DNA of 64,000 nucleotides from assembly GCF_010671595.1 (NCBI RefSeq), contig NZ_JAABOP010000002.1, forward strand, positions 496,001 to 560,000, in the 5' to 3' direction. The stretch comes from Muriicola jejuensis (GTDB lineage Bacteria; Bacteroidota; Bacteroidia; Flavobacteriales; Flavobacteriaceae). The notes under the pieces are model-generated. The model did not search any database and was not told the origin of the DNA. It saw only the letters and a program-made list of their open reading frames with translations. Positions 45,009 to 54,953 of the stretch are shown in pieces; position 1 is the stretch's first letter; the number at the start of each line of letters is the position of its first letter. Made by a program: the position numbers and the translations under genes.

Positions 45009-46199
45009 CTAATTTAAGAATTCAAAGATCCCGGCGGCGCCCTGTCCCGTTCCCACGCACATGGTAACCAGGCCGTGTTTTCCTTTCATCTTCCTTTTGC
45101 GCATCTCGTCAAAGAGCTGGACGGATAATTTGGCTCCGGTACATCCCAGCGGATGTCCCAGGGCAATAGCCCCACCGTTGACGTTGACGATTTCAGGGTT
45201 CATGTCGAGTTCCCTGATCACGGCGAGCGACTGGGAAGCAAAGGCCTCATTGAGTTCGATGAGCTCGAGCTCGGACTGTTTCATCCCAGCCTGCTTCAGG
45301 GCTTTGGGTACGGCTTTGACCGGACCGATCCCCATGATCCTGGGTTCCACCCCGGCAGCGGCGTAATTCACCAGGCGGGCGATGGGTTCCAGGTTGAGTT
45401 CCTTTACCATTGCTTCACTCATTACCAGGACAAAGGCGGCACCGTCACTCATCTGTGAAGAATTCCCGGCGGTGACGCTTCCCCCGGCGGCAAATACCGG
45501 TTTCAGTTTCGCCAGAACCTCCAGGGACGTATCGGCCCTCGGCCCTTCATCCTCTTTGACGGTGTAGGTGGTACTTTCCTTTTTACCCTTGGCGTTTACA
45601 AAGGTGTGTTCCACTTCAATGGACACGATCTGATCTTCGAACTTGCCTTCCTTCTGGGCTTTCAGGGCCTTCATATGGGAATGGTATGCAAATTCATCCT
45701 GGTCTTCGCGGGACACCTTAAATTGCTTGGCTACCGCCTCTGCGGTAAGACCCATTCCCCAGTAGTAGTCTTCATTCCCCTCCTTGGCTACCGAATAGTC
45801 GGGAGTAGGCTTGTACCCTCCCATCGGGATGTAACTCATGCTTTCGGCTCCCCCGGCTATGATGCAATCAGCCATCCCTGCCTGGATCTTGGCAGTAGCT
45901 ATCCCTATGGTCTCCAGGCCAGAAGCGCAGTACCGGTTTACGGTGACCCCGGGAACATCCTCGATCTTCAACCCCATCAGGGAGATGAGGCGAGCCATGT
46001 TCAACCCCTGTTCTGCCTCGGGCATCGCATTTCCTACGATCACGTCATCGATCCTCTTTTTGTCTAGCTGGGGCACTTCCTTCATCAGGTACTCAATGGT
46101 CTCAGCGGCCAGTTCATCAGGGCGCTTAAAGCGGAACAAACCCCTTGGGGCTTTTCCGACGGCTGTGCGGTATGCTTTTACGATATATGCTGTCTTCAT
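45009..46199 (-). CDS. fadA: acetyl-CoA C-acyltransferase (3-ketoacyl-CoA thiolase)
   Basis: A 396-residue thiolase that cleaves 3-ketoacyl-CoA with CoA. The acyl-accepting Cys91 lies in NRYCASGLETI. GHPLGCTGAKL supplies the active-site His, and CVGTGQGAAG the C-terminal Cys. It is two bases after the FadB-like gene, matching the usual partner order for a beta-oxidation complex. Confidence 0.95.
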   Translation of the reverse strand: MKTAYIVKAYRTAVGKAPRGLFRFKRPDELAAETIEYLMKEVPQLDKKRIDDVIVGNAMPEAEQGLNMARLISLMGLKIEDVPGVTVNRYCASGLETIGIATAKIQAGMADCIIAGGAESMSYIPMGGYKPTPDYSVAKEGNEDYYWGMGLTAEAVAKQFKVSREDQDEFAYHSHMKALKAQKEGKFEDQIVSIEVEHTFVNAKGKKESTTYTVKEDEGPRADTSLEVLAKLKPVFAAGGSVTAGNSSQMSDGAAFVLVMSEAMVKELNLEPIARLVNYAAAGVEPRIMGIGPVKAVPKALKQAGMKQSELELIELNEAFASQSLAVIRELDMNPEIVNVNGGAIALGHPLGCTGAKLSVQLFDEMRKRKMKGKHGLVTMCVGTGQGAAGIFEFLN

Positions 46200-46201
46200 G
46201 T

Positions 46202-48607
46202 CTAGTTTCTAAGGGGTTTACCGGTTTTTAACATATGCTGAATCCTCTCCAGGGTCTTTCTTTCCGTGCAGAGCGACAGGAAGGCTTCCCGTTCCAGGTC
46301 GAGCAGGTATTGCTCGCTCACGTAACTCGTTTCTGAAAGGTCTCCACCTGCCATCACATAGGCCAGCTTGTCAGCGATCTTTTTGTCATGCTCTGATATA
46401 TAGTGTCCGGCCTCCATGGAATCCGTCCCTACCAGGAACATACCCAGGGCCTGTTTCCCCAGGACTTTTACATCTGTCCTTCGGATGGGCTGGGTGTATC
46501 CGGCTTCGGCCATAAGCTTGGCATAGGCCTTAGCGGTAGCGATCTGCCGGTCCTTGTTAACCACGACGACATCCTTTCCTTTTTGCAGGATACCCAGGTC
46601 ATAGGCCTCATAAGCAGAAGTACTTACCTTGGCCATCCCTATGGTCAGGAAGTATTCCTGAAGGACGTTGAGTTCCACATCGTTCTTGCGGAACGTGTCA
46701 GAGGCCCTCAGTGCCATTTCCTTGGACCCCCCACCTCCCGGGATCACTCCAACACCGAATTCCACGAGTCCGATATAGGTCTCAGCCGCAGCCACTACTT
46801 TGTCTGCGTGAAGGGAGAGCTCACACCCTCCGCCCAGGCACATACCGTGGGGCGCTGCCACAGTGGGGATGGAGGAGTACCGCATGCGCATCATGGTATC
46901 CTGGAACATTTTTATAGCCATGTTGAGCTCGTCGTATTCCTGCTCGACCGCCATCATGAAGATCATTCCTATGTTCGCTCCCACGGAGAAATTGGCGGCC
47001 TGGTTTCCGACCACCAGCCCCTGGAAATCTTTTTCGGCCAGGTCGATCCCCTTGTTGAGACCGGCCAGCACGTCCCCTCCTATGGTGTTCATCTTGGACT
47101 GGAACTCCACATTGAGGATACCGTCGCCGAGGTCTTCGATGACCACCCCGCTGTTGCGGAAGACCTCTTTGGTTTTGCGTATGTTGTCCAGGATGATAAA
47201 GGCGTCCTGTCCGGGCACCTTTTCCATAGCTTTTTTCTGAATGTCGTAATAGTAAGTGGCGCCTTCCTTTACGGAGTAGAAGGAAGAGATACCGGCCGAC
47301 TTCATCTCATTTACCCAGGGGGCCGCTTTCTGACCTTCCGCCTTAATGAGTTCGAGTCCTTTGTCCAGGCCTATGGCGTCCCATATCTGGAAGGGTCCGT
47401 GTTCCCAGCCAAACCCTGCTTTCATGGCGTCATCGATCTTGTACAGCTCATCGGAGATCTCGGGGATCCTGTGGGTCACGTATGCGAACAACACCCCGAA
47501 ACTCTTCCTGTAGAAGTCCCCAGCCTTATCTTTCCCCCCGACGAGGATCTTAAACCGGTCGATCACCTTATCCACCGTCTTGGTCAGCTCCAGAGTGGCG
47601 AACTTTGCACTCTTTTTGGAACGGTATTCCATGGTGTTCAGGTCCAGGGTCAGGATCTCACTGCCCCCTTTGGGATCGTTCACTTTTTTGTAAAATCCCT
47701 GGCCCGACTTACTCCCATACCACTTATTGTCTGCCATGGTCTTAATGAATTCGGGGAGCTTGAACAACTCATGGCGTTCATCTTTCGGGCAGTTGTCATA
47801 GATGCCATTGGCCACGTGCACCAGGGTGTCGAGACCTACCACATCCACAGTACGGAAAGTAGCCGATTTCGGCCTGCCGATCACCGGACCCGTCAGCTTG
47901 TCGACCTCCTCAACGGTAAGGTCGAGTTCCTTTACCGCGTGGAACAGGCTCATGATACTGAAAATACCGATGCGGTTCCCGATGAATGCCGGAGTGTCTT
48001 TAGCTACCACAGAAGTTTTTCCGAGGAACTGTTCTCCGTATCCATTGAGGAATTCCAACACCTCTGGTTTGGTCTTTGGACCTGGAATGATCTCGAAGAG
48101 TTTCAGATACCTCGCGGGGTTAAAAAAGTGCGTGCCGCAGAAATGCTGTTGGAAATCCTCAGACCGGCCCTCACTCATAAAATGTATGGGGATACCGGAA
48201 GTGTTGGAGGTGATAAGTGTCCCGGGTTTGCGGTACTTTTCGAGGTTTTCGAACACTTGTTTCTTGATGTCGAGTCGCTCTACCACCACCTCTATGATCC
48301 AGTCTACCTGACCCACTTTAGCGATGTCGTCTTCCAGGTTACCTGTAGTGATCCTTTTCGCAAAATCCTGGTTGTAAATAGGAGAAGGTTTGGATTTCAG
48401 GGCCGCTGTGAGGGAGTCGTTCACCAGCCGATTGCGTACCGACGGGTCTTTCAGGGTGAGTCCTTTGGCTTTTTCCCTGTCATTCAGTTCGCGGGGTACG
48501 ATGTCCAGCAAAAGGACCTCCACGCCTATATTGGCAAAATGGCAGGCGATACCGCTGCCCATGATGCCCGATCCGATGACTGCTACTTTTTTGATATGCT
48601 TATTCAT
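46202..48607 (-). CDS. fadB: 3-hydroxyacyl-CoA dehydrogenase/enoyl-CoA hydratase fusion
   Basis: An 801-residue bifunctional beta-oxidation enzyme. N-terminal Rossmann fold (GSGIMGSGIACHFA), 3HCDH domain (HFFNPARYLKLFEIIPG), then an enoyl-CoA hydratase/isomerase domain near the C-terminal half (GMCLGGGCELSLHADK, GVGVIPGGGGSKEMAL). The order (dehydrogenase first, hydratase last) is the reverse of E. coli FadB, as usual in Bacteroidota. Starts 12 bases after marR. Confidence 0.95.
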   Translation of the reverse strand: MNKHIKKVAVIGSGIMGSGIACHFANIGVEVLLLDIVPRELNDREKAKGLTLKDPSVRNRLVNDSLTAALKSKPSPIYNQDFAKRITTGNLEDDIAKVGQVDWIIEVVVERLDIKKQVFENLEKYRKPGTLITSNTSGIPIHFMSEGRSEDFQQHFCGTHFFNPARYLKLFEIIPGPKTKPEVLEFLNGYGEQFLGKTSVVAKDTPAFIGNRIGIFSIMSLFHAVKELDLTVEEVDKLTGPVIGRPKSATFRTVDVVGLDTLVHVANGIYDNCPKDERHELFKLPEFIKTMADNKWYGSKSGQGFYKKVNDPKGGSEILTLDLNTMEYRSKKSAKFATLELTKTVDKVIDRFKILVGGKDKAGDFYRKSFGVLFAYVTHRIPEISDELYKIDDAMKAGFGWEHGPFQIWDAIGLDKGLELIKAEGQKAAPWVNEMKSAGISSFYSVKEGATYYYDIQKKAMEKVPGQDAFIILDNIRKTKEVFRNSGVVIEDLGDGILNVEFQSKMNTIGGDVLAGLNKGIDLAEKDFQGLVVGNQAANFSVGANIGMIFMMAVEQEYDELNMAIKMFQDTMMRMRYSSIPTVAAPHGMCLGGGCELSLHADKVVAAAETYIGLVEFGVGVIPGGGGSKEMALRASDTFRKNDVELNVLQEYFLTIGMAKVSTSAYEAYDLGILQKGKDVVVVNKDRQIATAKAYAKLMAEAGYTQPIRRTDVKVLGKQALGMFLVGTDSMEAGHYISEHDKKIADKLAYVMAGGDLSETSYVSEQYLLDLEREAFLSLCTERKTLERIQHMLKTGKPLRN

Positions 48608-48619
48608 CCATTCGTTGAG

Positions 48620-49072
48620 TTAGTTCGTCGTTGATTCGTTTTTAAAGATCTTCTTCTCAGAGACCACCTGGTTGATAGTTTCCATGACCTCAAAGAAAGC
48701 TATGAGTTGATCCGCCGATAATTGCTCCCTCACCACTTCGTTAAACCGGAGTACTACATCTTTGGAATCTTTCCTTTTTTCGAGGCCGAAAGGAGTGAGG
48801 TAAATGAGTACCCCTCGTCCGTCGTCCGGATTGGGCCTGCGTTCGATCAGCCCTTTCTCCTCCATACTTTTCAGGATTCGAGATAAACTGGTCGCTTCCA
48901 TTCCCATTTTGGGCCCCAGAGAGGTAGAGGGGGTTCCTTTTTTGGGATCAATGCTCAGGAGGGCAAACCCCACTGCCATGGTCGATCCGAATTTTTTGGC
49001 CTCCTCGTTGTACATCCGGGCCACTGACTGCCATGTGGCCCTGAGGGCGTAATCAATTGTTGTCTCTTGCAT
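48620..49072 (-). CDS. MarR-family regulator of the fad unit
   Basis: A 150-residue MarR winged-helix protein (GMEATSLSRILKSMEEKGLIER, DGRGVLIYLTPFG). The start is ATG 49072 rather than a TTG 30 bases upstream, which would run into the operator palindrome. As the first gene of the fad unit with a long palindrome at its promoter, it is likely an autoregulated repressor responding to acyl-CoA or fatty acids. The ligand is inferred. Confidence 0.92.
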   Translation of the reverse strand: MQETTIDYALRATWQSVARMYNEEAKKFGSTMAVGFALLSIDPKKGTPSTSLGPKMGMEATSLSRILKSMEEKGLIERRPNPDDGRGVLIYLTPFGLEKRKDSKDVVLRFNEVVREQLSADQLIAFFEVMETINQVVSEKKIFKNESTTN

Positions 49073-49089
49073 TAGGTCACGATCTCCTA

Positions 49090-49097
49090 CAAATATA
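49090..49097 (-). promoter_or_regulatory. -7 box of the marR-fad promoter
   Basis: Minus-strand TATATTTG matches TAnnTTTG exactly, 17 bases before the marR ATG and directly next to the 34-bp palindrome. A second match, TAAATTTG, lies inside the palindrome at 49100-49107. Confidence 0.6.
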
Positions 49098-49131
49098 CAC
49101 AAATTTATTATGCACGCATAATAAATTTGTG
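49098..49131. promoter_or_regulatory. 34-bp perfect palindrome, probable MarR operator
   Basis: Two perfect 16-bp inverted arms, CACAAATTTATTATGC and GCATAATAAATTTGTG, separated by AC. It covers the expected -33 region of the marR promoter, abutting the -7 box. A MarR dimer bound here would block RNA polymerase. Confidence 0.85.
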
Positions 49132-49235
49132 AAAATAAAGAGAGGTTTCAGGGCTGCTCAGTAGGGATCAACCCGACTGGATGACCTTAAAGACAGGATT
49201 GTATGCCGGAGGGGAATACCGCAGATCTTAATGGG

Positions 49236-51008
49236 CTAGTTATGGCCGTAGATATCGTTATAGAGGGCGATGTATTTCTCCTTGATGATCTTTCGCCTGA
49301 GCTTCATGGTGGGGGTGAGGTGCCCGCCTTCAACGGTCCATGGTTCTTTGGTAAGTTTGAAGGCTTTCACTTTTTCCCATTTCGCAAAGTGTTCATTCGC
49401 TTCGTCTACCTCTTTCTGAATCCTTTCCTGAACCGCAGGGTCATTTACCAGGTCTGCCGGATTAGAATACTTTTTATTGTGCCTTTTAGCCCATTCACCC
49501 AGGAATTCGAAGTTGGGCTGTATCAGTGCGGCGGGCATTTTTTCGCCTTCGCCCACGACCATGACCTGTTCGATGAACCTGCTTTGCTTCAGTCGGTTCT
49601 CGAGCAGTTGCGGAGCCACGTATTTCCCGCCTGAGGTCTTGAACATTTCCTTTTTCCGGTCGGTGATCCTCAGGAATCCATCCTCGTCGATCTCTCCTAT
49701 GTCCCCGGTGTGGAAGTACCCGTCCCTGATCACCTCACCTGTCATTTTGGGATCTTTGTAATACCCCATCATCACATTGGGTCCTTTACAGAGGATTTCC
49801 CCGTCTTCGGCTATTTTCACTTCCACCCCTTCGATGATCCGGCCCACGGTGCCGATCTTCCAGCCACCATTCCTCTCGTCGTTCACGGATACCACCGGTG
49901 AGGTCTCGGTAAGGCCATAGCCTTCCATCACGGGTATCCCCACGGCGCCAAAGATTCGCGCCAGGCGGGGTTGCAAGGCCGCGCTTCCGGAGACCATCGT
50001 TTTGAGGTTCCCCCCGAGCCCTTCCTTCCATTTGCTGAAGATCAATTTCCTCGCAATGCCAAGCCTTTTTTCATACCACCACCCATTGGCCTCATAAGGT
50101 TGATATTTCAGGCCCAATTCAACAGCCCAGAAGAAAAGTTTTTTCTTGATACCGGTAAGCTCCGCCCCCTTGGCGATGATCTTGTCATAGACCTTTTCCA
50201 ACAACCTGGGTACCACGGTCATTACATCGGGTTTGATCTCTTTCAGGTTGTCACTGATCTTTTCCAAATTTTCAGCAAAATAGACATTGATCCCACAATA
50301 CTGATAGAGGTACAGGATCATCCGTTCAAAAATATGGCAAACCGGCAAAAAGCTCAAGGCCACACCGCCCTGTTCAAAAGGCACCCTGGGTTGACTTGCC
50401 AGCAGGTTCGAAACAATATTGTGATGTGTGAGCATGACACCCTTAGGCCTTCCCGTGGTTCCTGAGGTGTAGATCAGGGTGGCGAGGTCCTCCGGCTTTA
50501 CCTTGCTCTTTCTCAATTCCACCTCCTCCTGCAATACGGTGTCTTCCCCCAGGGATAGCAACTCAGACCAGTGTTTGCATCCGGGAAGTTTGTCGAAGGA
50601 ATAGATCCCTTTTAGTGAAGGGACCTGATCTTTGATGCTTTGTACTTTGTCCAGTACCTCGGCACAGGAGACAAAACAATAGGTCGATTCCGAGTGGTTC
50701 AGGATATAGGCATAATCCTCTTCCGAAATGGTAGGGTATATAGGTACATTCTGGGCCCCAAGCTGCAGGACGGCAATATCCATGATGTTCCATTCCGTCC
50801 TGTTGGTCATGGAGATCACCGCGATCTTGTCATTGGCCTCAACCCCGAGCTTGATCAGGGCCCTGCTCACGGTGTTTGCCTGCCGGATGTAACTCTCGGT
50901 GGAGGTAGGTGTCCATTCCCCCTCATATTTGGTCACAAAGCAGTTTTCCGATGGAAAATTCTCAAGTTGGTAATATGGGATGTCGAAGAGTCGGGTAATG
51001 CTTTGCAT
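49236..51008 (-). CDS. long-chain acyl-CoA synthetase (AMP-binding)
   Basis: A 590-residue ATP-dependent fatty acyl-CoA ligase. ANL motifs are clear: LIYTSGTTGRPKGVMLTHHN, GYGLTETSPVVS, GYFHTGDIGEIDEDGFLRITDR and KTSGGKYVAP. It activates fatty acids for the beta-oxidation genes downstream. It ends 163 bases before marR and is not separated from it by a clear terminator. A perfect 10-bp palindrome, CTTTGCAAAG (51026-51035), lies 18 bases upstream of the start. Confidence 0.94.
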   Translation of the reverse strand: MQSITRLFDIPYYQLENFPSENCFVTKYEGEWTPTSTESYIRQANTVSRALIKLGVEANDKIAVISMTNRTEWNIMDIAVLQLGAQNVPIYPTISEEDYAYILNHSESTYCFVSCAEVLDKVQSIKDQVPSLKGIYSFDKLPGCKHWSELLSLGEDTVLQEEVELRKSKVKPEDLATLIYTSGTTGRPKGVMLTHHNIVSNLLASQPRVPFEQGGVALSFLPVCHIFERMILYLYQYCGINVYFAENLEKISDNLKEIKPDVMTVVPRLLEKVYDKIIAKGAELTGIKKKLFFWAVELGLKYQPYEANGWWYEKRLGIARKLIFSKWKEGLGGNLKTMVSGSAALQPRLARIFGAVGIPVMEGYGLTETSPVVSVNDERNGGWKIGTVGRIIEGVEVKIAEDGEILCKGPNVMMGYYKDPKMTGEVIRDGYFHTGDIGEIDEDGFLRITDRKKEMFKTSGGKYVAPQLLENRLKQSRFIEQVMVVGEGEKMPAALIQPNFEFLGEWAKRHNKKYSNPADLVNDPAVQERIQKEVDEANEHFAKWEKVKAFKLTKEPWTVEGGHLTPTMKLRRKIIKEKYIALYNDIYGHN

Positions 51009-51182
51009 AGAGAGACTTTAATGATCTTTGCAAAGTAATAAAAGGGAGCGGGATTTTAAAGTGGGATCGACAAAATCGGGGCCTATAAATCGCCAAATTC
51101 TCAAATAGTTGTGATTATGGCCCGTTTCTCCGGTCAGATACTTTCGAAAAAAAGGTGTATTTGAGGTTGGAAATAGGTCGAC

Positions 51183-54100
51183 TTACTGCTTCAACAACCA
51201 ATTTCTAGCATTTACAAAAGCTTCCAGCCAGGGAGATACCTCATCATCCCTGTCGGGATAATGCGCCCAGTTCCAGGGAAAAATACTCCTCTCAATATGG
51301 GGCATGGTAACCAGGTGCCTGCCTGAGGGATCGCAAAGCATAGCCGTGTTATAGTCGCTTCCGTTGGGATTGGCAGGGTATTGGGCATATCCATAAGTGG
51401 CCACGATCCCGTACCGGTCTGCGGGATAGGGGAGAGAAAACTTACCCTCTCCGTGAGAGATCCATACTCCAAGGGTGGTACCCGCCAGGGCGGATAGCAT
51501 GACCGAGTTGTTTTTTTCAATGCGTACCGAGGTAAAACCGCTTTCGTGTTTGTGGGAATCGTTATAGGTCATCTTACCGTGAAGGTCGTGTTCCGGGTTG
51601 ATGAGTTCTAGCTCCATAAACAACTGGCAACCATTACAGATGCCCACTGATAGGGTATCGGGCCTCGAGAAGAAATCCTCCAGGGCCTGCCTGGCCTTTT
51701 CATTGTACTTAAAAGCACCGGCCCAACCTTTTGCACTGCCCAGGACATCGGAATTTGAGAACCCTCCTACGGCCCCGATAAACTGGATATCTTCCAGGGT
51801 TTCCCTCCCGGCGATCAGGTCGGTCATGTGAACGTCCTTTACGTCAAAACCTGCGAGGTACATGGCATTGGCCATTTCCCTTTCTGAATTGCTCCCCTTT
51901 TCCCTGAGGATGGCCGCCTTGGGCCTGCTGCCGTTATTCAGGGGCCGTTTGCCGTCAAATCGGTCGGGAAAACGGTAGATCAGGGGTTGGCGTTGAAAAT
52001 TTTCGTACCGCTCTTTGGCCAGGTCGCCCGCGGTCTGCCTGGCATCGAGCAGATAGGAGGTCTTGTACCAGGTCCTTCGCTCTTTGTACACATCCAGTTG
52101 GAGGATATCTTTCCCGTTGCTGATACTGAGTTCCGGTTTCCGGATCACCGATCCCAGTCGGTGGCATGTAATACCTTGTTTTTCCAGGAATTTTGCAGCC
52201 TTTTTACTCCTGGCCTGGAAGACCACACCTGCGGTTTCCGCAAAAAGCAATTTGGTGGTGTCTGTTTCACCCAAAGAAGAAAGGTCGAGTTCCGCTCCGA
52301 TCTGGTTATCTGCAAAGCACATTTCGAGCAGGGTAGTGATGAGTCCGCCCGAAGCCACGTCGTGTCCCGCCAGGATTTCACCATCACTGATGAGTTCCTG
52401 AAGGGCGTTGAAGGCCTTTCGGAAATAGGTGGCATCTTGTATGGTGGGCGACTCCTGACCCACCTTGTTGAGGCTCTGTGCAAAGGAGGAACCCCCCAGG
52501 GCAAAGCCATCCTTGCTGAGATTGAGGTAATAGAGATCCCCGCCTTTGGCTTGCAGGACCGGTTCCACTACCTTCCGGATATCGCTGCAGTGTGCTACCG
52601 CCGAGATGATCACCGTACCCGGGGCCAGCACTTCCATGTCCTCGTATTTCTGTTTCATGGAGAGGGAGTCCTTTCCCGTGGGCACATTGATCCCGAGGGC
52701 GATGGCAAAGTCTGAGACCGCCTGTACGGCTTCGTAAAGCCTGGCGTCCTCCCCGGGATTGCGGCACGGCCACATCCAGTTGGCTGAAAGGGATACGGAA
52801 TCGAGTCCGTTTTCAAGGGGTGCCCAGACCAAATTGGTCAAGGCTTCTGCTATGCTGTTCCGACTCCCGGCCACAGGATCGATAAGCGCCGAGACGGGAG
52901 AATGCCCGATGGAGGTGGCAACACCCTCTATCCCTTTGTAATCCAGTGCCATCACCCCCACGTTGTTCAGGGGAAGCTGGAGGGGGCCGGTACATTGCTG
53001 TACGGCAACCCGACCTCCCACACACCGGTCTACCTTATTTGTGAGCCAGTCCTTGCAGGCCACCGCTTCCAGTTGGAGGACATTGGTCAGGTATTCTTTG
53101 AAATTCCCAAAATCGTAAGTTGGGTCGCTGTAATTCCGGATCAGGGTCTCATCCGTCATAACGGTCTTTGGGGAACTCCCGAACATGTCGGCCAGTTCCA
53201 GATCCATGGGTTTTTCCTTTCTCTTTGCCGAAGTGAAGGTGAACCTGCGGTCACCGGTGGCCACACCTACCTGGTACATGGGGGCGCGTTCCCTCTGTGC
53301 GATACGTTCCAGAAAGCTGCAATCCTTTTCTCCTATCACAAGGCCCATCCGTTCCTGTGATTCGTTTCCTATAATCTCTTTGGCGGAAAGGGTCGGGTCT
53401 CCGATGGGGAGTTGGTCCATATCGATGAGTCCGCCTGTTTCCTCCACCAGCTCTGAGAGGCAGTTCAGATGCCCCCCGGCTCCATGGTCGTGAATGGAGA
53501 CCACCGGGTTGGTGTCGTTCTCCACCAGCCCCCGGATGGCATTGGCCGCCCTTTTCTGCATTTCAGGGTTTGATCGTTGTACGGCATTCAGTTCAATGGC
53601 GGAACTGAATTCCCCTGTATCCGCGCTCGAAACTGCGGCTCCTCCCATCCCGATCCGGTAGTTATCGCCACCGAGGATCACGATCTTATCGCCTTTTTTC
53701 GGTTTCCCTTTAATGGCCTGTGAAGCCTTCCCATAGCCTATTCCTCCGGCCAGCATGATGACCTTGTCGAATGCCAGGACCCTGTCGTGTTCCTCGTGCT
53801 CGAAGGTCAGCAATGACCCTGCGATCAGGGGCTGTCCGAATTTGTTCCCGAAGTCGGATGCCCCGTTAGACGCCTTGATCAATATGTCCATAGGCGTCTG
53901 GTACAGCCAGCGTCTGGCTTTCACTCCTTTCTCCCATTCCCGTCCCTCTTCCAGGCGGGAATAGGAGGTCATATACACGGCTGTTCCGGCAAGTGGGAGG
54001 GAACCTTTTCCTCCTGCAAGTCGGTCCCTGATCTCTCCTCCTGATCCTGTAGCAGCCCCGTTGAAAGGCTCCACGGTGGTCGGGAAATTATGGGTCTCGG

Positions 54101-54836
54101 CTTTCAGAGAAAGCACGGACTGAAAGGTGGATTCCCGGTAGAAGTCGGGTTTATCCGGCGCCGCAGGGGCGAACTGCACGACCTCGGGACCTTTGACAAA
54201 GGCCACGTTGTCCTTGTAAGCAGAGACGATTCCGTTGGGGTGCTTTTCGGATGTTTTTTTTATGAGTTTGAAAAGGGAAGAGGGTTTCTCTTTCCCGTCA
54301 ATGACGAATACCCCATTAAAGATCTTGTGACGGCAATGCTCGGAATTCACCTGACTGAATCCGAAAACCTCTGAATCCGTAAGTGGCCTGCCCAGTTTTT
54401 TAGAGAGATTTTCCAGGTATTCGATCTCCTCATCGCTCAGGGCGAGGCCTTCAGAGGCGTTGTAGGCCGAAATGTCTACAATGGGACGTATGGGTTCCAC
54501 CTCGACAGCTATCGTGAAGACCTCCTGGGTAAGTCCGTCGTACTTCTGGGAAAGCATGGGATCATAGTCCTTGAAATCCTTCTTAACCGCGTTGAATTCC
54601 TCTATCCTTCGGATCCCTTCAATACCCATATTCTGGGTGATCTCCGTGGCATTCGTGCTCCAGGGAGTGACCATCGCAGCCCTGGGACCCACAAAAAAAG
54701 CGTCGAGGGACGCCGTTTTCAAAAGAGGCTGATCTCCAAAGAGCCAGCTCAGTTTTTCCGTATCGAGGTCACTTAATTCCCTCTGGACTTCCAACGCGTA
54801 TACCTTGTGTGCGGGATCCCCGAAAAAATAGATCAT
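51183..54836 (-). CDS. purL: phosphoribosylformylglycinamidine synthase
   Basis: A 1217-residue single-chain PurL (FGAM synthetase), purine pathway step four: FGAR + glutamine + ATP to FGAM. The N-terminal and tandem ATP-binding halves contain AETHNFPTTVEPF and GAATGSGGEIRD. The C-terminal glutamine amidotransferase domain has GICNGCQLFMEL with the nucleophile Cys and SHGEGKF with the His. Length fits the large proteobacterial/eukaryotic form. No terminator is seen after it. Confidence 0.97.
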   Translation of the reverse strand: MIYFFGDPAHKVYALEVQRELSDLDTEKLSWLFGDQPLLKTASLDAFFVGPRAAMVTPWSTNATEITQNMGIEGIRRIEEFNAVKKDFKDYDPMLSQKYDGLTQEVFTIAVEVEPIRPIVDISAYNASEGLALSDEEIEYLENLSKKLGRPLTDSEVFGFSQVNSEHCRHKIFNGVFVIDGKEKPSSLFKLIKKTSEKHPNGIVSAYKDNVAFVKGPEVVQFAPAAPDKPDFYRESTFQSVLSLKAETHNFPTTVEPFNGAATGSGGEIRDRLAGGKGSLPLAGTAVYMTSYSRLEEGREWEKGVKARRWLYQTPMDILIKASNGASDFGNKFGQPLIAGSLLTFEHEEHDRVLAFDKVIMLAGGIGYGKASQAIKGKPKKGDKIVILGGDNYRIGMGGAAVSSADTGEFSSAIELNAVQRSNPEMQKRAANAIRGLVENDTNPVVSIHDHGAGGHLNCLSELVEETGGLIDMDQLPIGDPTLSAKEIIGNESQERMGLVIGEKDCSFLERIAQRERAPMYQVGVATGDRRFTFTSAKRKEKPMDLELADMFGSSPKTVMTDETLIRNYSDPTYDFGNFKEYLTNVLQLEAVACKDWLTNKVDRCVGGRVAVQQCTGPLQLPLNNVGVMALDYKGIEGVATSIGHSPVSALIDPVAGSRNSIAEALTNLVWAPLENGLDSVSLSANWMWPCRNPGEDARLYEAVQAVSDFAIALGINVPTGKDSLSMKQKYEDMEVLAPGTVIISAVAHCSDIRKVVEPVLQAKGGDLYYLNLSKDGFALGGSSFAQSLNKVGQESPTIQDATYFRKAFNALQELISDGEILAGHDVASGGLITTLLEMCFADNQIGAELDLSSLGETDTTKLLFAETAGVVFQARSKKAAKFLEKQGITCHRLGSVIRKPELSISNGKDILQLDVYKERRTWYKTSYLLDARQTAGDLAKERYENFQRQPLIYRFPDRFDGKRPLNNGSRPKAAILREKGSNSEREMANAMYLAGFDVKDVHMTDLIAGRETLEDIQFIGAVGGFSNSDVLGSAKGWAGAFKYNEKARQALEDFFSRPDTLSVGICNGCQLFMELELINPEHDLHGKMTYNDSHKHESGFTSVRIEKNNSVMLSALAGTTLGVWISHGEGKFSLPYPADRYGIVATYGYAQYPANPNGSDYNTAMLCDPSGRHLVTMPHIERSIFPWNWAHYPDRDDEVSPWLEAFVNARNWLLKQ

Positions 54837-54868
54837 GTATGAGGTTTAAACAGGATGATTTGAAGCGA

Positions 54869-54876
54869 CAAATTTA
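54869..54876 (-). promoter_or_regulatory. -7 box of purL
   Basis: Minus-strand TAAATTTG, an exact TAnnTTTG match, 32 bases before the purL ATG. No -33 TTG at normal spacing. No purine riboswitch is evident in the short leader. Confidence 0.45.
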
Positions 54877-54953
54877 CATTAAATCTGCGTGCTTTTGAGC
54901 TCCCCTTCTAACAGTTTTCAAGGGAGATTGTTCATTACTTTGAAAGGCGCGCC

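Noticed and set aside
46403-48634. A 743-codon open frame antisense to the FadB-like gene
   Set aside because: The opposite strand encodes a complete two-domain enzyme with all motifs; the antisense frame has no recognisable domain and reflects codon composition.
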